DNA of 64,000 nt from Chroococcidiopsis thermalis PCC 7203 (GTDB lineage: Bacteria; Cyanobacteriota; Cyanobacteriia; Cyanobacteriales; Chroococcidiopsidaceae), in NCBI RefSeq assembly GCF_000317125.1, contig NC_019695.1, positions 4,390,336 to 4,454,335 on the forward strand, written 5' to 3'. The notes beneath the pieces are model-generated. The model ran no database searches. It was not told the origin of the DNA and saw only the letters and a program-made list of their open reading frames with translations. Numbering within the stretch: the first letter of the stretch is position 1; the number at the start of each line of letters is the position of its first letter. A program made the position numbers and the translations under genes. Below are positions 53,252 to 61,767 of this stretch, piece by piece.

Positions 53252-54331
53252 ATGAGAATTTATCTTTATATATTAGCTGGAATTACTTCGGCATTAATTG
53301 GCTGGAATCTAGGTCAATTTATCTTAACTGAGCAAGGTTTTCTACAGCAGTTTCCATCTATAGTTCTGTTTCCCTGCATAGCAATCTCACTTGCCATTGC
53401 CTTTGTCTTTACTGAAATCTTTGTCAGTAACCCGACTAGACCAAAAATGAATTTGAAAGTTGCTGTGCTTCCTGTCAGCATTGCGGCTGGACTGGGATTA
53501 CTGGCGGGTTTAGTTGCAGGGGGAATTTCTGAAATATTGTTCTTGCCAGCAATTCGCGTACCTACACCAATCGTAAGGACTCTAGGCTGGTTGCTCATTG
53601 GTAGCTCTACAGGCATTGCCGAAGGGGTAACTTGGCGCTGGCGAAGTATCGAAGCAGGGGATCGCAAGCGTTTCCAACAACGCTTTTGGACGGGTTTAAT
53701 TGGCAGTATCGCTGCTAGTTTAGCAGCCGCTTTAATATTCGAGATGCTACGGCAGTCATTACCCGAACTGATGCAGGCGATGAAAAAAGTTGAAGATCCC
53801 ATCGGCTTCTCAATTTTAGGAACTTTACTCGGTTTCGTGTTTAGCGTTTCCACATCTCCTAGCTACATGGCTGCACTCAGAGCTGGAGCGGGTTTTGAGT
53901 ACACTGGAGAGCCAATATATGACGATAGCAGCGATCGCAATGCAAATGCACATCCCATCATTGACAAGCAATCCAAACTAAAGTTTGTCACCGATAGCGA
54001 AGCAGATCAGATCGAAGAAGGTCTATCAATTCAACTACCTGCTAAAGGAAAAATCGGTATTGGTTCTGATGAAAAGGCACACATCCGCATCCCTGGATTA
54101 CCTTTACATGCGGCTGAAATAGAACTTCAACCTCGTCAGACAACTCTAGTTCCCGACCCTAAATTTTTCCACACCGTAGAAGTCAATGGTGAACGTTTGA
54201 CTTCCCGCAGATCGATTCGCTTGAAACATAACTTCGTTTTGACTTTTTACCTCCAAGACAAAGGTACAGACAATGAGAAAAAATTATTCCGGTTTGTCTA
54301 CTACAATCGTTTTCTGGACCCGCAGGCTTAG
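53252..54331 (+). CDS. Multi-pass membrane protein with C-terminal FHA-like domain
   Basis: 359 residues. About five or six membrane helices in the first 210 residues (IYLYILAGITSALIGW, VLFPCIAISLAIAFVFTEI, VLPVSIAAGLGLLAGLVAGG, GLIGSIAASLAAALIF, ILGTLLGFVFSVS). From about 255 an FHA-like beta domain: KGKIGIGSDEKAHIRIPG, LHAAEIELQPRQTTLV and VEVNGERLTSRR. It would bind phosphothreonine or mimic it; the conserved Ser/Asn are only partly retained. The C-terminus overlaps the next gene by 59 bp in another frame. Confidence 0.7.
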   Translation: MRIYLYILAGITSALIGWNLGQFILTEQGFLQQFPSIVLFPCIAISLAIAFVFTEIFVSNPTRPKMNLKVAVLPVSIAAGLGLLAGLVAGGISEILFLPAIRVPTPIVRTLGWLLIGSSTGIAEGVTWRWRSIEAGDRKRFQQRFWTGLIGSIAASLAAALIFEMLRQSLPELMQAMKKVEDPIGFSILGTLLGFVFSVSTSPSYMAALRAGAGFEYTGEPIYDDSSDRNANAHPIIDKQSKLKFVTDSEADQIEEGLSIQLPAKGKIGIGSDEKAHIRIPGLPLHAAEIELQPRQTTLVPDPKFFHTVEVNGERLTSRRSIRLKHNFVLTFYLQDKGTDNEKKLFRFVYYNRFLDPQA

Positions 54332-55556
54332 CTTATCTGTATTGCTGGCTGGATGTCTTTGCAGTCCTAGTTGGGGTCAAGTCAAAACTGCCGAAATTGT
54401 CGGCAATCCCACAGTTCATGAGGATGAAGTTAAACTCCGTATCAAAGTTACAGATACTAATAACAGACCTTTAATGGGTCTACAGCCAACTGATTTCAAT
54501 GTAGAAGTTGACAAAACACCAGTTAAGTTCGATCGCAATAACTGGAAAAGTTCCGAACAGACAGAACCCCCTCCCACCTGGATCGTAGTGCTGCTGGATT
54601 TCAGTGGTAGTATGCAGCAGATGGATAGCCGAGGAACAACCAAGCTTGAGGGTGCGATCGCGGCTATTAGAAAATTTACAGCAGCTATAGCAGAGCGAAG
54701 TCCCAATACTCAAATAGCAATTGTACCCTTTGGCGATCCTGGTGTTAATTGCAGTGGCTATCCAGTTGATAGAGAGAATCTGGATAAGTTTTTCCCTGCT
54801 AGTGATTTTAAACTCGGTAACTACCTCGATTTTCTTGGCGGTCAAATTCCTTGTGCTTCTACCAACCTTTACGAGCCTGTAACTAAAACCATCAACTTTT
54901 TAAGCAGCCTAGAAGATAGCCGCTTTTACGTAACAGAAAAAGCCTCAGAAGAATCTTCGCAGCCGCAACCAAAACTAGCCGTTGTTCTTTTATCTGATGG
55001 CTATCACAACAAACCTAACGAGCAACAAGATTTTGACAGCCTGATCTCATTGTTAAAGCAAAATGACAGAATTATCGTTCATACTTTGGGTTACGGCTTG
55101 ACATCAGAGCAACTGGGACAAAAATATCAGCTTAAACATCCTGCTACACGAGCAGATATTGGTACAGCTCCAAATAAAGTCCCAGAGGAAGAGTTTGTTG
55201 ACCAAAAGCGTTTAGCAGAAATAGCTAAAGCGACTGGTGGGATTGCTGAATTTTCTCCTGATGCTGAGACAGTCGCCGCTAAGTTGAAAGTCTTCCTAAA
55301 TGCTCTACTCGGAGAGTATGAGATTGTCTACACCGATCCCAGTGGCGAACGAGGCTCCAAGCACGATGTTAGCGTCAAAGTCCAATCGGTAACATCAGAA
55401 TCCAAGCCTTACACCATAACAGTATTCGGGCGATCGCTACCGTTGTCAACACGCCTACTAATGTTGGCGATCGTATTACTAACAATCGGCGTTGCTGGTG
55501 TACTTCCGTTTTCGCTTTGGGCAAAACACCTCAAACGTGAAGCGCAGGAGGCTTAG
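54273..55556 (+). CDS. Secreted/anchored VWA-domain protein
   Basis: 427 residues. N-terminal signal with possible lipobox (SLSVLLAGC); a beta domain (VKLRIKVTDTNNRPLMGL); VWA domain with MIDAS DFSGS at residues 109-113, then IAIVPFGDPGVNC, PCASTNLYEPV and VVLLSDGYHN (MIDAS Asp). One membrane helix near the C-terminus (LLMLAIVLLTIGVAGVLPFS) followed by a basic tail. So the VWA domain probably faces the periplasm. Starts inside the previous gene. VWA proteins mediate metal-dependent protein contacts. Confidence 0.8.
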   Translation: MRKNYSGLSTTIVFWTRRLSLSVLLAGCLCSPSWGQVKTAEIVGNPTVHEDEVKLRIKVTDTNNRPLMGLQPTDFNVEVDKTPVKFDRNNWKSSEQTEPPPTWIVVLLDFSGSMQQMDSRGTTKLEGAIAAIRKFTAAIAERSPNTQIAIVPFGDPGVNCSGYPVDRENLDKFFPASDFKLGNYLDFLGGQIPCASTNLYEPVTKTINFLSSLEDSRFYVTEKASEESSQPQPKLAVVLLSDGYHNKPNEQQDFDSLISLLKQNDRIIVHTLGYGLTSEQLGQKYQLKHPATRADIGTAPNKVPEEEFVDQKRLAEIAKATGGIAEFSPDAETVAAKLKVFLNALLGEYEIVYTDPSGERGSKHDVSVKVQSVTSESKPYTITVFGRSLPLSTRLLMLAIVLLTIGVAGVLPFSLWAKHLKREAQEA

Positions 55557-55560
55557 TGAA

Positions 55561-56358
55561 ATGTTTCTTCCTGCTCAAAGCAGCATAAAAAAGGCACTAG
55601 TCTGCTTCATGCTATTAATTCTCGCTGGGTGTAGTACTGCCGTCAAAAGTGCCAACACGGTAAGCAGCACATCAAATAAATGTCCCGATCGACCTGAAGG
55701 TTCATTAAGTAGCGATCGCGTCAAATCTATATATTTTGGCTCTCAAACTGTAAAAGAAACAGGTGTGGTTAGTCCTGGTAAAGACCAGGGATATGCTTTT
55801 GAAGCGAATGCGGGTCAAAGGATTAGCTATCGGACTAATCAAAACATTTGTACCTGGGTTTTCACACCCAACAATGAAATCGTCAATAGTACAAATTTAC
55901 CCTTAGATGGTAAATACACGATGCAGGTTGCGGCACTGACAGGCTCTACAACTTTTGAAATCGAAATGGGACTAGGAGAACTAGAACGAGTATCTAAAAA
56001 TTATACCTTTCAATCTACATCAGCTAATTCATCTGCCCCCCAAAGATATCAATTTTCCTCATCTGACTTTCCTAAAACATCCTGTGGCGATCCTCTTCCT
56101 AGCGATTCACGTGATTATCCAGTCACCTTTTATCCAGTATTCATCCCATACAACGAGACTAATTTAGACAAAGCGCGATCGCTTTTTTGTCAAGATGCTC
56201 TGAAAGTTCGACGGAAAGATACCCAAGAAATAGCAATTCAAGTTGCATCGTTTACTAACGAAGAAAAATCTAAAGATTTTGCCAATTTTGTTAATTCTGA
56301 AATTAGTGATGCTGAAGTTGGTCAGCCTACAGTTAGAACTCTCAATCTTAATGAATAG
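55561..56358 (+). CDS. Lipoprotein 1, paired with next gene
   Basis: 265 residues from ATG 55561, which has GGAGG upstream; the frame opens earlier at 55492. Signal peptide with lipobox LILAGC. The globular part (GYAFEANAGQRISYRTNQNI, TWVFTPNNEIV, GKYTMQVAALTGSTTFEIEM) is shared with the next gene. A C-terminal SPOR-like segment is possible: YPVTFYPVFIPYNE and QVASFTNEEKSKDFA resemble SPOR or FG-GAP text. Function unknown, probably cell-envelope anchored. Confidence 0.7.
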   Translation: MFLPAQSSIKKALVCFMLLILAGCSTAVKSANTVSSTSNKCPDRPEGSLSSDRVKSIYFGSQTVKETGVVSPGKDQGYAFEANAGQRISYRTNQNICTWVFTPNNEIVNSTNLPLDGKYTMQVAALTGSTTFEIEMGLGELERVSKNYTFQSTSANSSAPQRYQFSSSDFPKTSCGDPLPSDSRDYPVTFYPVFIPYNETNLDKARSLFCQDALKVRRKDTQEIAIQVASFTNEEKSKDFANFVNSEISDAEVGQPTVRTLNLNE

Positions 56359-56366
56359 GTTTTTAT

Positions 56367-57407
56367 ATGATGAAAAAGCTATTTATATTTTCAATACTAT
56401 TAATAATTAGTGGATGCCAAGCATTACAAAAAGTTTCACCACCACCTCAAACTGCTCAAGCATCTACAGGATGCCCTGAAAAACCTAAAACTGCTTTAAC
56501 TAAACCGGAAGAAATTCAATTAAATAGTCAATCGCTCATTAAATCTGGTCAAGCTAGTGCTGACAAATCTGTTGGATATACATTCACCGCTCAAGCTGGT
56601 CAAAAGCTAAGCTATCGCACTAATGATGATATTTGTATCTGGATTTATGCTCCTGATACACAACTTTTAAGTAGTGGAGAGTTGCCACAAACTGGAAAAT
56701 ATGCTCTTCAAGTATCTGCGCCTAAAGGATCTACAACTTTTAACTTAGAAATGAGTTTAGGGACTCTAGAGGCTTCTCAATCTGCTGTAGCTTCTTCAAA
56801 GGAAGAGGCTTCTACTTCAAAAACTTCTAGTTCAGAAACTCCAAGTCCTACTATAGAAGATTCTACAACTTCTGCTGATAATTCTACAAGCACTTCTAGT
56901 TCAGAAACTCCAAGTCCTACTATAGAAGATTCTACAACTTATACTGATAATTCTACAAACACTTCTACCTCAGAAACTCCTGCTTCTAATTTTTCAACAA
57001 CAGAAGCAGCTGATTTGAGCCAAGACGAAGCAATTGAATTGGTTCAAAACTGGTATAAAGCCAAACCCTATATTTTTGGTCCTAGTTTTGACCGAAGTTT
57101 AGTTGAGAAATACGCAACTGGAAAATTGTACCAGGATAAATTAAAGCCTGGTGGTTCAATTGATTGGCTTAGCAGCCATGATTCTTACTACACTTATAAA
57201 TTTTCTACAATTAATAAAGTCATTTCATTTTTTTATTCAGGAAGCCGACCAGCAATTATTGTAAATGTTTCTGAAGAATTATACCTTCACGGACCAAAAG
57301 CAATTGATCGGAAGAATTCAGGTTTATACACTTCAGACTTTATTTACCTGTTCGAGAAAGACAACGGAGTTTGGAAAATTTATGACTATAAGAAAATAAC
57401 TCGTTAA
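56367..57407 (+). CDS. Lipoprotein 2 with ARC6-IMS-like C-terminus
   Basis: 346 residues. Signal peptide with lipobox IISGC. The N-terminal globular part (GYTFTAQAGQKLSYRTNDDI) is paralogous to lipoprotein 1. The middle is low-complexity with a tandem 23-residue repeat (SSSETPSPTIEDSTT...). The C-terminal part (LSQDEAIELVQNWYKAKPYI, LVEKYATGKLY, FEKDNGVWKIYDYKKI) matches the IMS domain of ARC6-type and other cyanobacterial proteins. It follows lipoprotein 1 after 8 bp, so the pair are an operon and a probable duplication with a new C-terminus. Confidence 0.72.
   Translation: MMKKLFIFSILLIISGCQALQKVSPPPQTAQASTGCPEKPKTALTKPEEIQLNSQSLIKSGQASADKSVGYTFTAQAGQKLSYRTNDDICIWIYAPDTQLLSSGELPQTGKYALQVSAPKGSTTFNLEMSLGTLEASQSAVASSKEEASTSKTSSSETPSPTIEDSTTSADNSTSTSSSETPSPTIEDSTTYTDNSTNTSTSETPASNFSTTEAADLSQDEAIELVQNWYKAKPYIFGPSFDRSLVEKYATGKLYQDKLKPGGSIDWLSSHDSYYTYKFSTINKVISFFYSGSRPAIIVNVSEELYLHGPKAIDRKNSGLYTSDFIYLFEKDNGVWKIYDYKKITR
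56823..56990 (+). repeat. 69-bp tandem repeat inside lipoprotein 2
   Basis: Two full units of 69 bp (56823-56891, 56892-56960) and a partial third encode the Ser/Thr/Pro linker. The first two differ at only a few positions, so the array is recent and probably length-variable. Confidence 0.85.
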
Positions 57408-57533
57408 ATTTGGTAGGAAATTTGATAATTAAGAATAACAAAAATTCTGAATTGTGAACTAGTGAATGGGGAAAGTAGTGAGTCAGTAAAGTGTTGGATG
57501 AAGTCAAATCTATAGATGGGATTTGGTTGTTCT

Positions 57534-57917
57534 ATGACAAAATATGCATTAATTCTAAAAACTCAAGATTCTCAAAATGAATACAGATATGTCTTAGACT
57601 TAAATCCGATCCAAGAAAATAATCCAGAACAAGTTTTTAACTTAGAAATTCGCGAAAGCCTCCGCAATAACTTACAAAAACAGAGTCTGTGCAAAATCAA
57701 TGATACTTATCTCAATCGAGCAATCGCCAATTGGATTCAAGATATTAAAGAAGGATATCGAGATAGTTTAATTACTCTGGACTTACCATCATTACTTGCT
57801 ACAAATCTTTCCAACTTACAAGAAACAGGAAATCAAAAAATACCAGCTTTAATTGAACCAAGCATTTCAGATATAGAACCATGTGGGGGAATGCTACCAC
57901 TACTGCTTTTTTCATAA
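57534..57917 (+). CDS. Small hypothetical protein in the VWA/kinase cluster
   Basis: About 127 residues from ATG 57534 (MTKYALILKTQDSQNEYRYV); the frame also starts at ATG 57516. Contents: LDLNPIQENNPEQVFNLEIR, INDTYLNRAIANWIQDIKEG, and LIEPSISDIEPCGGMLPLLL at the end. No recognised domain. It precedes the cytosolic VWA gene by 24 bp and is probably translated with it. Might be an adaptor or a substrate of the kinase/phosphatase pair. Confidence 0.6.
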   Translation: MTKYALILKTQDSQNEYRYVLDLNPIQENNPEQVFNLEIRESLRNNLQKQSLCKINDTYLNRAIANWIQDIKEGYRDSLITLDLPSLLATNLSNLQETGNQKIPALIEPSISDIEPCGGMLPLLLFS

Positions 57918-57941
57918 TAATTAACTAGGAGATAATACAGA

Positions 57942-59324
57942 ATGCTAAATGTAGCGATCGCCTCTCACCGAGAATTCTTACCAGCCGACGCACCAGAGCA
58001 AAAGTTATTTTTGATGCTGAAGCTACGACCGACAAAAGAAGTTTCTACCACACGTCCCTCCACCGCCTTTACTTTTGTCATCGATACCAGTGGTTCGATG
58101 TATGAAATTGTCACTGGCGTTCCACAACCTACTGGTAGAACCTATCAGGTTGATGGCAATTATTACCATGAAGTGACAGGAGGAGAGTCAAAAATAGATA
58201 TTGTCATCGAATCTTTACGCCAGCTGATTCATTCAGGAAAATTAGACCGTAGCGATCGCATTTCCATTGTGCAATTTGACGATCGAGCCTCAACCATTAT
58301 TGGACTAACACCTGCAACCGAAGTCAGTAAATTGGAAAATGCGATCGCCAAACTCCGTAATTTTTCAGGCGGTACGCGCATGGGTTTGGGTATGCATCAC
58401 GCCTTAAACGCGATCGCAGATCGAGATATGACTTGTCGCCGGACTTTACTTTTTACCGATGGACAGACATTTGATGAAGAACAATGTCGAGATCTAGCTA
58501 AACAATTTGCTACCAATAACATCCCCATCACAGCTTTGGGAGTTGGCGAGTATAACGAAGAATTGCTGATCTCGCTAAGCGATACTACTGGCGGTCGCCT
58601 CCTACATATAGTTCCAGAAAACGCAACTGGAACTCAAGTTTCAATTGCCGATTTACCAAAAGCGATCGCTGAAGAATTCACTCAAGCACAGCAGGAAGTC
58701 ATAACTAACCTAGCGATGACGGTCAAGACAGTTAAAGGAGTAAAACTCAGCCGCATTGTCCGCGCTTATCCTTCCCAAGCTGAATTTCCTTTAATTCAGG
58801 AACCCTACCCCATTGGTAATGCTGCGGCTAATGATGAAACAGTTTTTATTCTAGAGTTCGCCGTAGAAAGCCGAGCAGCTTCTCGCGTCCGCATTGCACA
58901 ACTTGGCTTAACCTACGATGTCCCAGGACAAAACAGGCGCGGCGAACTTCCCCCGCAAAATTTAGTCTTGCAATTTGTTGCAGGATCGGATTTTGCCGCT
59001 CAAGTCGATCGCGAAGTGATGGACTACGTACAACAATGCAATATTGCTCAACTAGTAAGCGAAGCGACAAAAGTTGCAGAGCAAAATCCTCTACGTGCGG
59101 AAGAACTGTTAGAAACAGCACGCCGCATGACTCAAAGAATTGGCAATCAAGCGATGACGGAATCTCTGACAGAAGCTCAAAATGAGTTACGTAAAACCCG
59201 CCGCATTTCTTCAGGTACTTCTAAAACAATCAAAATGGGTTCCAAAGGTAAGACCGTCAGAATTGGTGGCGATATAAATGACGTGATTTTAGAAGATCAA
59301 ATTCGTCAACTCTCAGGGACGTAA
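57942..59324 (+). CDS. Cytosolic VWA-domain protein (TerY/VMAP-system type)
   Basis: 460 residues with no signal peptide. VWA domain with MIDAS FVIDTSGSM (Asp48), SDRISIVQFDDRA, GGTRMGLGMHHAL (Thr) and LLFTDGQT (Asp). After it a beta-sandwich-like middle and a helical C-terminus (LRAEELLETARRMTQRI), ending KGKTVRIGG. This is the usual VWA of kinase-phosphatase-VWA triads (TerY-P and vWA-associated conflict systems). The same gene order (VWA, FHA, PP2C, kinase) is used here. Acts as a protein-docking hub by inference. Confidence 0.8.
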   Translation: MLNVAIASHREFLPADAPEQKLFLMLKLRPTKEVSTTRPSTAFTFVIDTSGSMYEIVTGVPQPTGRTYQVDGNYYHEVTGGESKIDIVIESLRQLIHSGKLDRSDRISIVQFDDRASTIIGLTPATEVSKLENAIAKLRNFSGGTRMGLGMHHALNAIADRDMTCRRTLLFTDGQTFDEEQCRDLAKQFATNNIPITALGVGEYNEELLISLSDTTGGRLLHIVPENATGTQVSIADLPKAIAEEFTQAQQEVITNLAMTVKTVKGVKLSRIVRAYPSQAEFPLIQEPYPIGNAAANDETVFILEFAVESRAASRVRIAQLGLTYDVPGQNRRGELPPQNLVLQFVAGSDFAAQVDREVMDYVQQCNIAQLVSEATKVAEQNPLRAEELLETARRMTQRIGNQAMTESLTEAQNELRKTRRISSGTSKTIKMGSKGKTVRIGGDINDVILEDQIRQLSGT

Positions 59325-59374
59325 ATTTCGCGATTTTTTCAATATTCTTCACTCAAAAATCAGGAGATAAATTA

Positions 59375-59956
59375 ATGGCTGCTACTTGTCCTTCTTGTCT
59401 GCATGAAAATCCAGTTGGTACAGAATTTTGTGAAGTCTGTGGTTCTGAAATTGGTTGTACATCTATAGAAGCTCCTTTACCTCCTATTCCAGTTCAGATA
59501 ACGGCTTCAAGTGATGCTACAGTCGCTACAGAGATTCAACCCCCAATACCACAACCCGCACCGCCAGTTCCTCATCCGTCACCCACAATAACTAATTCTT
59601 CCAGTGCTACTAATGGAGTAGATAACGCTAAACTCATTTCTAAACAAGCAGGTGCATCTATTTCAGAATTTATTTTAGATGGAAATAATGTAGTTGTGGG
59701 ACGGTTCGATCCAGATACAGGTCCGGTGGATTTGGATTTAGAAGGATTCAGTGGAGATGAAACAATTTCACGCAATCATGCAGAAATTTATTACGAAGGA
59801 AATCAATGGAAAATCAAAGATCTTGGTTCGACCAATGGTGTTTTTATTAAACGTTATGGACAAAGACAATTCGGAGCTAGAATCACTATCCCAGAGATGA
59901 TGATTTCTAGAGACGAAATTGCATTTGGAAAAATTCGTTTTCTATTTCAAGCTTGA
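59375..59956 (+). CDS. Zinc-ribbon FHA-domain protein
   Basis: 193 residues. N-terminal zinc ribbon with Cys5, Cys8, Cys19, Cys22. A Pro-rich linker follows (PPIPQPAPPVPHPSP). C-terminal FHA domain: VVVGRFDPDT, ISRNHAEIYYEGNQWKIKDL, GSTNGVFIKR. The canonical GR, SxxH and NG are all present, so phosphothreonine binding is likely. The same zinc-ribbon spacing starts the kinase two genes on, so both may dock on the same partner. Confidence 0.85.
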   Translation: MAATCPSCLHENPVGTEFCEVCGSEIGCTSIEAPLPPIPVQITASSDATVATEIQPPIPQPAPPVPHPSPTITNSSSATNGVDNAKLISKQAGASISEFILDGNNVVVGRFDPDTGPVDLDLEGFSGDETISRNHAEIYYEGNQWKIKDLGSTNGVFIKRYGQRQFGARITIPEMMISRDEIAFGKIRFLFQA

Positions 59957-59999
59957 TGAAAATAGTAGTGCTTATTCTAGCTTCTAATAATTTTATCCT

Positions 60000-61766
60000 A
60001 TGACAACATTGTTAACTGAATCTGCATCTTTATCTGTTCAAGAAAATATTTGCTGCTACATAGCAAATTTTAGAATAGAAATTTTATCTCATCTGGGTCA
60101 ATTTGCAGATATTCATTATTTCCAAGCCACGATCTATAGTTACGAGACTGAAACAGATGAAGTCAATTCCGAAAAGTTGGGATTACTGCGTGTAGGTTCT
60201 ACAGATGGTGGACTCAATCGCGAACTACAGCTACGGCAAGCACTTGGAAATTACAAGATGGTGGCTGAATTGCTGGCTGCTGTAACAGAAGATTCAGTTT
60301 ATGTATCTGCCAAAAAAATAGAAGAGGAAGCGAGCGTTTCGCGAAGCGATCCCTACGAAAATCGCGTAGACGAATTCAGCGATGACAATTTAGTACCAAT
60401 AATAGAAACAGAATCAGAGTATTTAGAGGAAGAGTTCTATGAAGAAATAGAAATTGGTTCTGAGGTTACAGGACGTAAACTCATACTACTAAGTTATTTA
60501 CCAAATCCTGAAGAAACATTAGAAGCTTGTTTAACTCAGGATAATTGTTTAGAGCAGATATTATTCCTTTCAAGCCAAATCTGCCAATTCTTCCGCTATA
60601 CTTCTCAGCAGTCTTGGTGTTTCATTCAAATATTTCCTCAATTCATTCAAACAGGATCGCTAGTTAAATTTTTCGATTTAACAGGTGCTTATTCTGTTGG
60701 CGATCGCCTCTCGTCTGGTTTCATAGGAAACTACTGCGCTCCTGAAATTGCCTACGACAGTAATTGTACTATTGATGAGCTAAAGAGTACCTATACAGTA
60801 GGTTCATTATTATATCAAGCAATTCATCGCCAGCTTCCATCTCAAGGTCACAGTCCCTCTTTGGACATCAAACCAATTCCTCTCTTACATCAAATTATCA
60901 AAACCTGCCTTTCCCCGCTACCTGAAGAAAGATTTCCTTTATCACAATTATTAAATCTACTAGTAAAAAGCCGTCAGTCTATACTTACTCCTCGCCTCCA
61001 CTGGGAAGCATACGCTCAGTCAACAGTGGGATTGAGCCGCTTACAAAACGAAGATAGTTATGGAATTAGACAGCATTATTTCAGTAATTTAGAGCCACTC
61101 ATATTAGGAATTGTAGCCGATGGTATGGGAGGTATGACTCAAGGAGATTTAGCAAGCAATCTAGCCGTACAAACGGTACTTGATGCTCCTATACCTGCCG
61201 ATCTAATGAATCAGAGTCAACGTGCTGAATGGCTAATCTCTTTAGTAGAAAAAGCAAATGAATGCGTAACCGAGCGCGTGCGAGAGGGAGGGACGACTTT
61301 AAGTATAGTTTTAGCAACTGGACAAGATTTAGCGATCGCTCATGTGGGAGATAGCCGGATTTACTTATTAAGAAAAAATCGGCTTTGTCAGTTGAGTGAA
61401 GATCACTCAATGGTATCTATGCTAATTGCTAGCGGTCAGCTCGCTTATGAAGAAAGTCATACTCATCCAGACCGCAATGTTTTAACTAAGTCTCTTGGCT
61501 CAAAACCAAGGTTAAGTGAAGGCTATATTCAAACTTTAAGCCGTTTCGGTACAGTATCAATGCCGCTTGAAGATGGCGATATTCTGATTCTCTGTTCTGA
61601 TGGAGTTTGGGATTTAGTTCCACCAAACGAGTTAGCTGAAATTTTTACCTGCGATCGCACCATTAACTCTGCTGTGGAATTAACTATCGAGCAAGTGTTG
61701 GCGCGGGGAGCGCATGACAACGCAACCATTTTAGCATTAAAGCTTTGCATAAATCATTCATACTAA
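60000..61766 (+). CDS. Pseudokinase-PP2C phosphatase fusion
   Basis: 588 residues. The C-terminal PP2C domain is complete: QNEDSYG (Asp352), VADGMGG (Asp374), EGGTTLSIVL, AHVGDSRIYLL, LTKSLG, LILCSDGVWDLV, HDNATIL. It would remove phosphate from Ser/Thr residues. The N-terminal part (about 30-325) reads like a kinase without its catalytic residues: VKFFDLTG (DLT in place of DFG), GNYCAPEIAYD (APE), STYTVGSLLYQAIHRQLP and PLPEERFPLSQLLNLL, but no HRD. It starts 44 bp after the FHA gene and ends one base before the kinase gene. Confidence 0.82.
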   Translation: MTTLLTESASLSVQENICCYIANFRIEILSHLGQFADIHYFQATIYSYETETDEVNSEKLGLLRVGSTDGGLNRELQLRQALGNYKMVAELLAAVTEDSVYVSAKKIEEEASVSRSDPYENRVDEFSDDNLVPIIETESEYLEEEFYEEIEIGSEVTGRKLILLSYLPNPEETLEACLTQDNCLEQILFLSSQICQFFRYTSQQSWCFIQIFPQFIQTGSLVKFFDLTGAYSVGDRLSSGFIGNYCAPEIAYDSNCTIDELKSTYTVGSLLYQAIHRQLPSQGHSPSLDIKPIPLLHQIIKTCLSPLPEERFPLSQLLNLLVKSRQSILTPRLHWEAYAQSTVGLSRLQNEDSYGIRQHYFSNLEPLILGIVADGMGGMTQGDLASNLAVQTVLDAPIPADLMNQSQRAEWLISLVEKANECVTERVREGGTTLSIVLATGQDLAIAHVGDSRIYLLRKNRLCQLSEDHSMVSMLIASGQLAYEESHTHPDRNVLTKSLGSKPRLSEGYIQTLSRFGTVSMPLEDGDILILCSDGVWDLVPPNELAEIFTCDRTINSAVELTIEQVLARGAHDNATILALKLCINHSY

Positions 61767-61767
61767 A

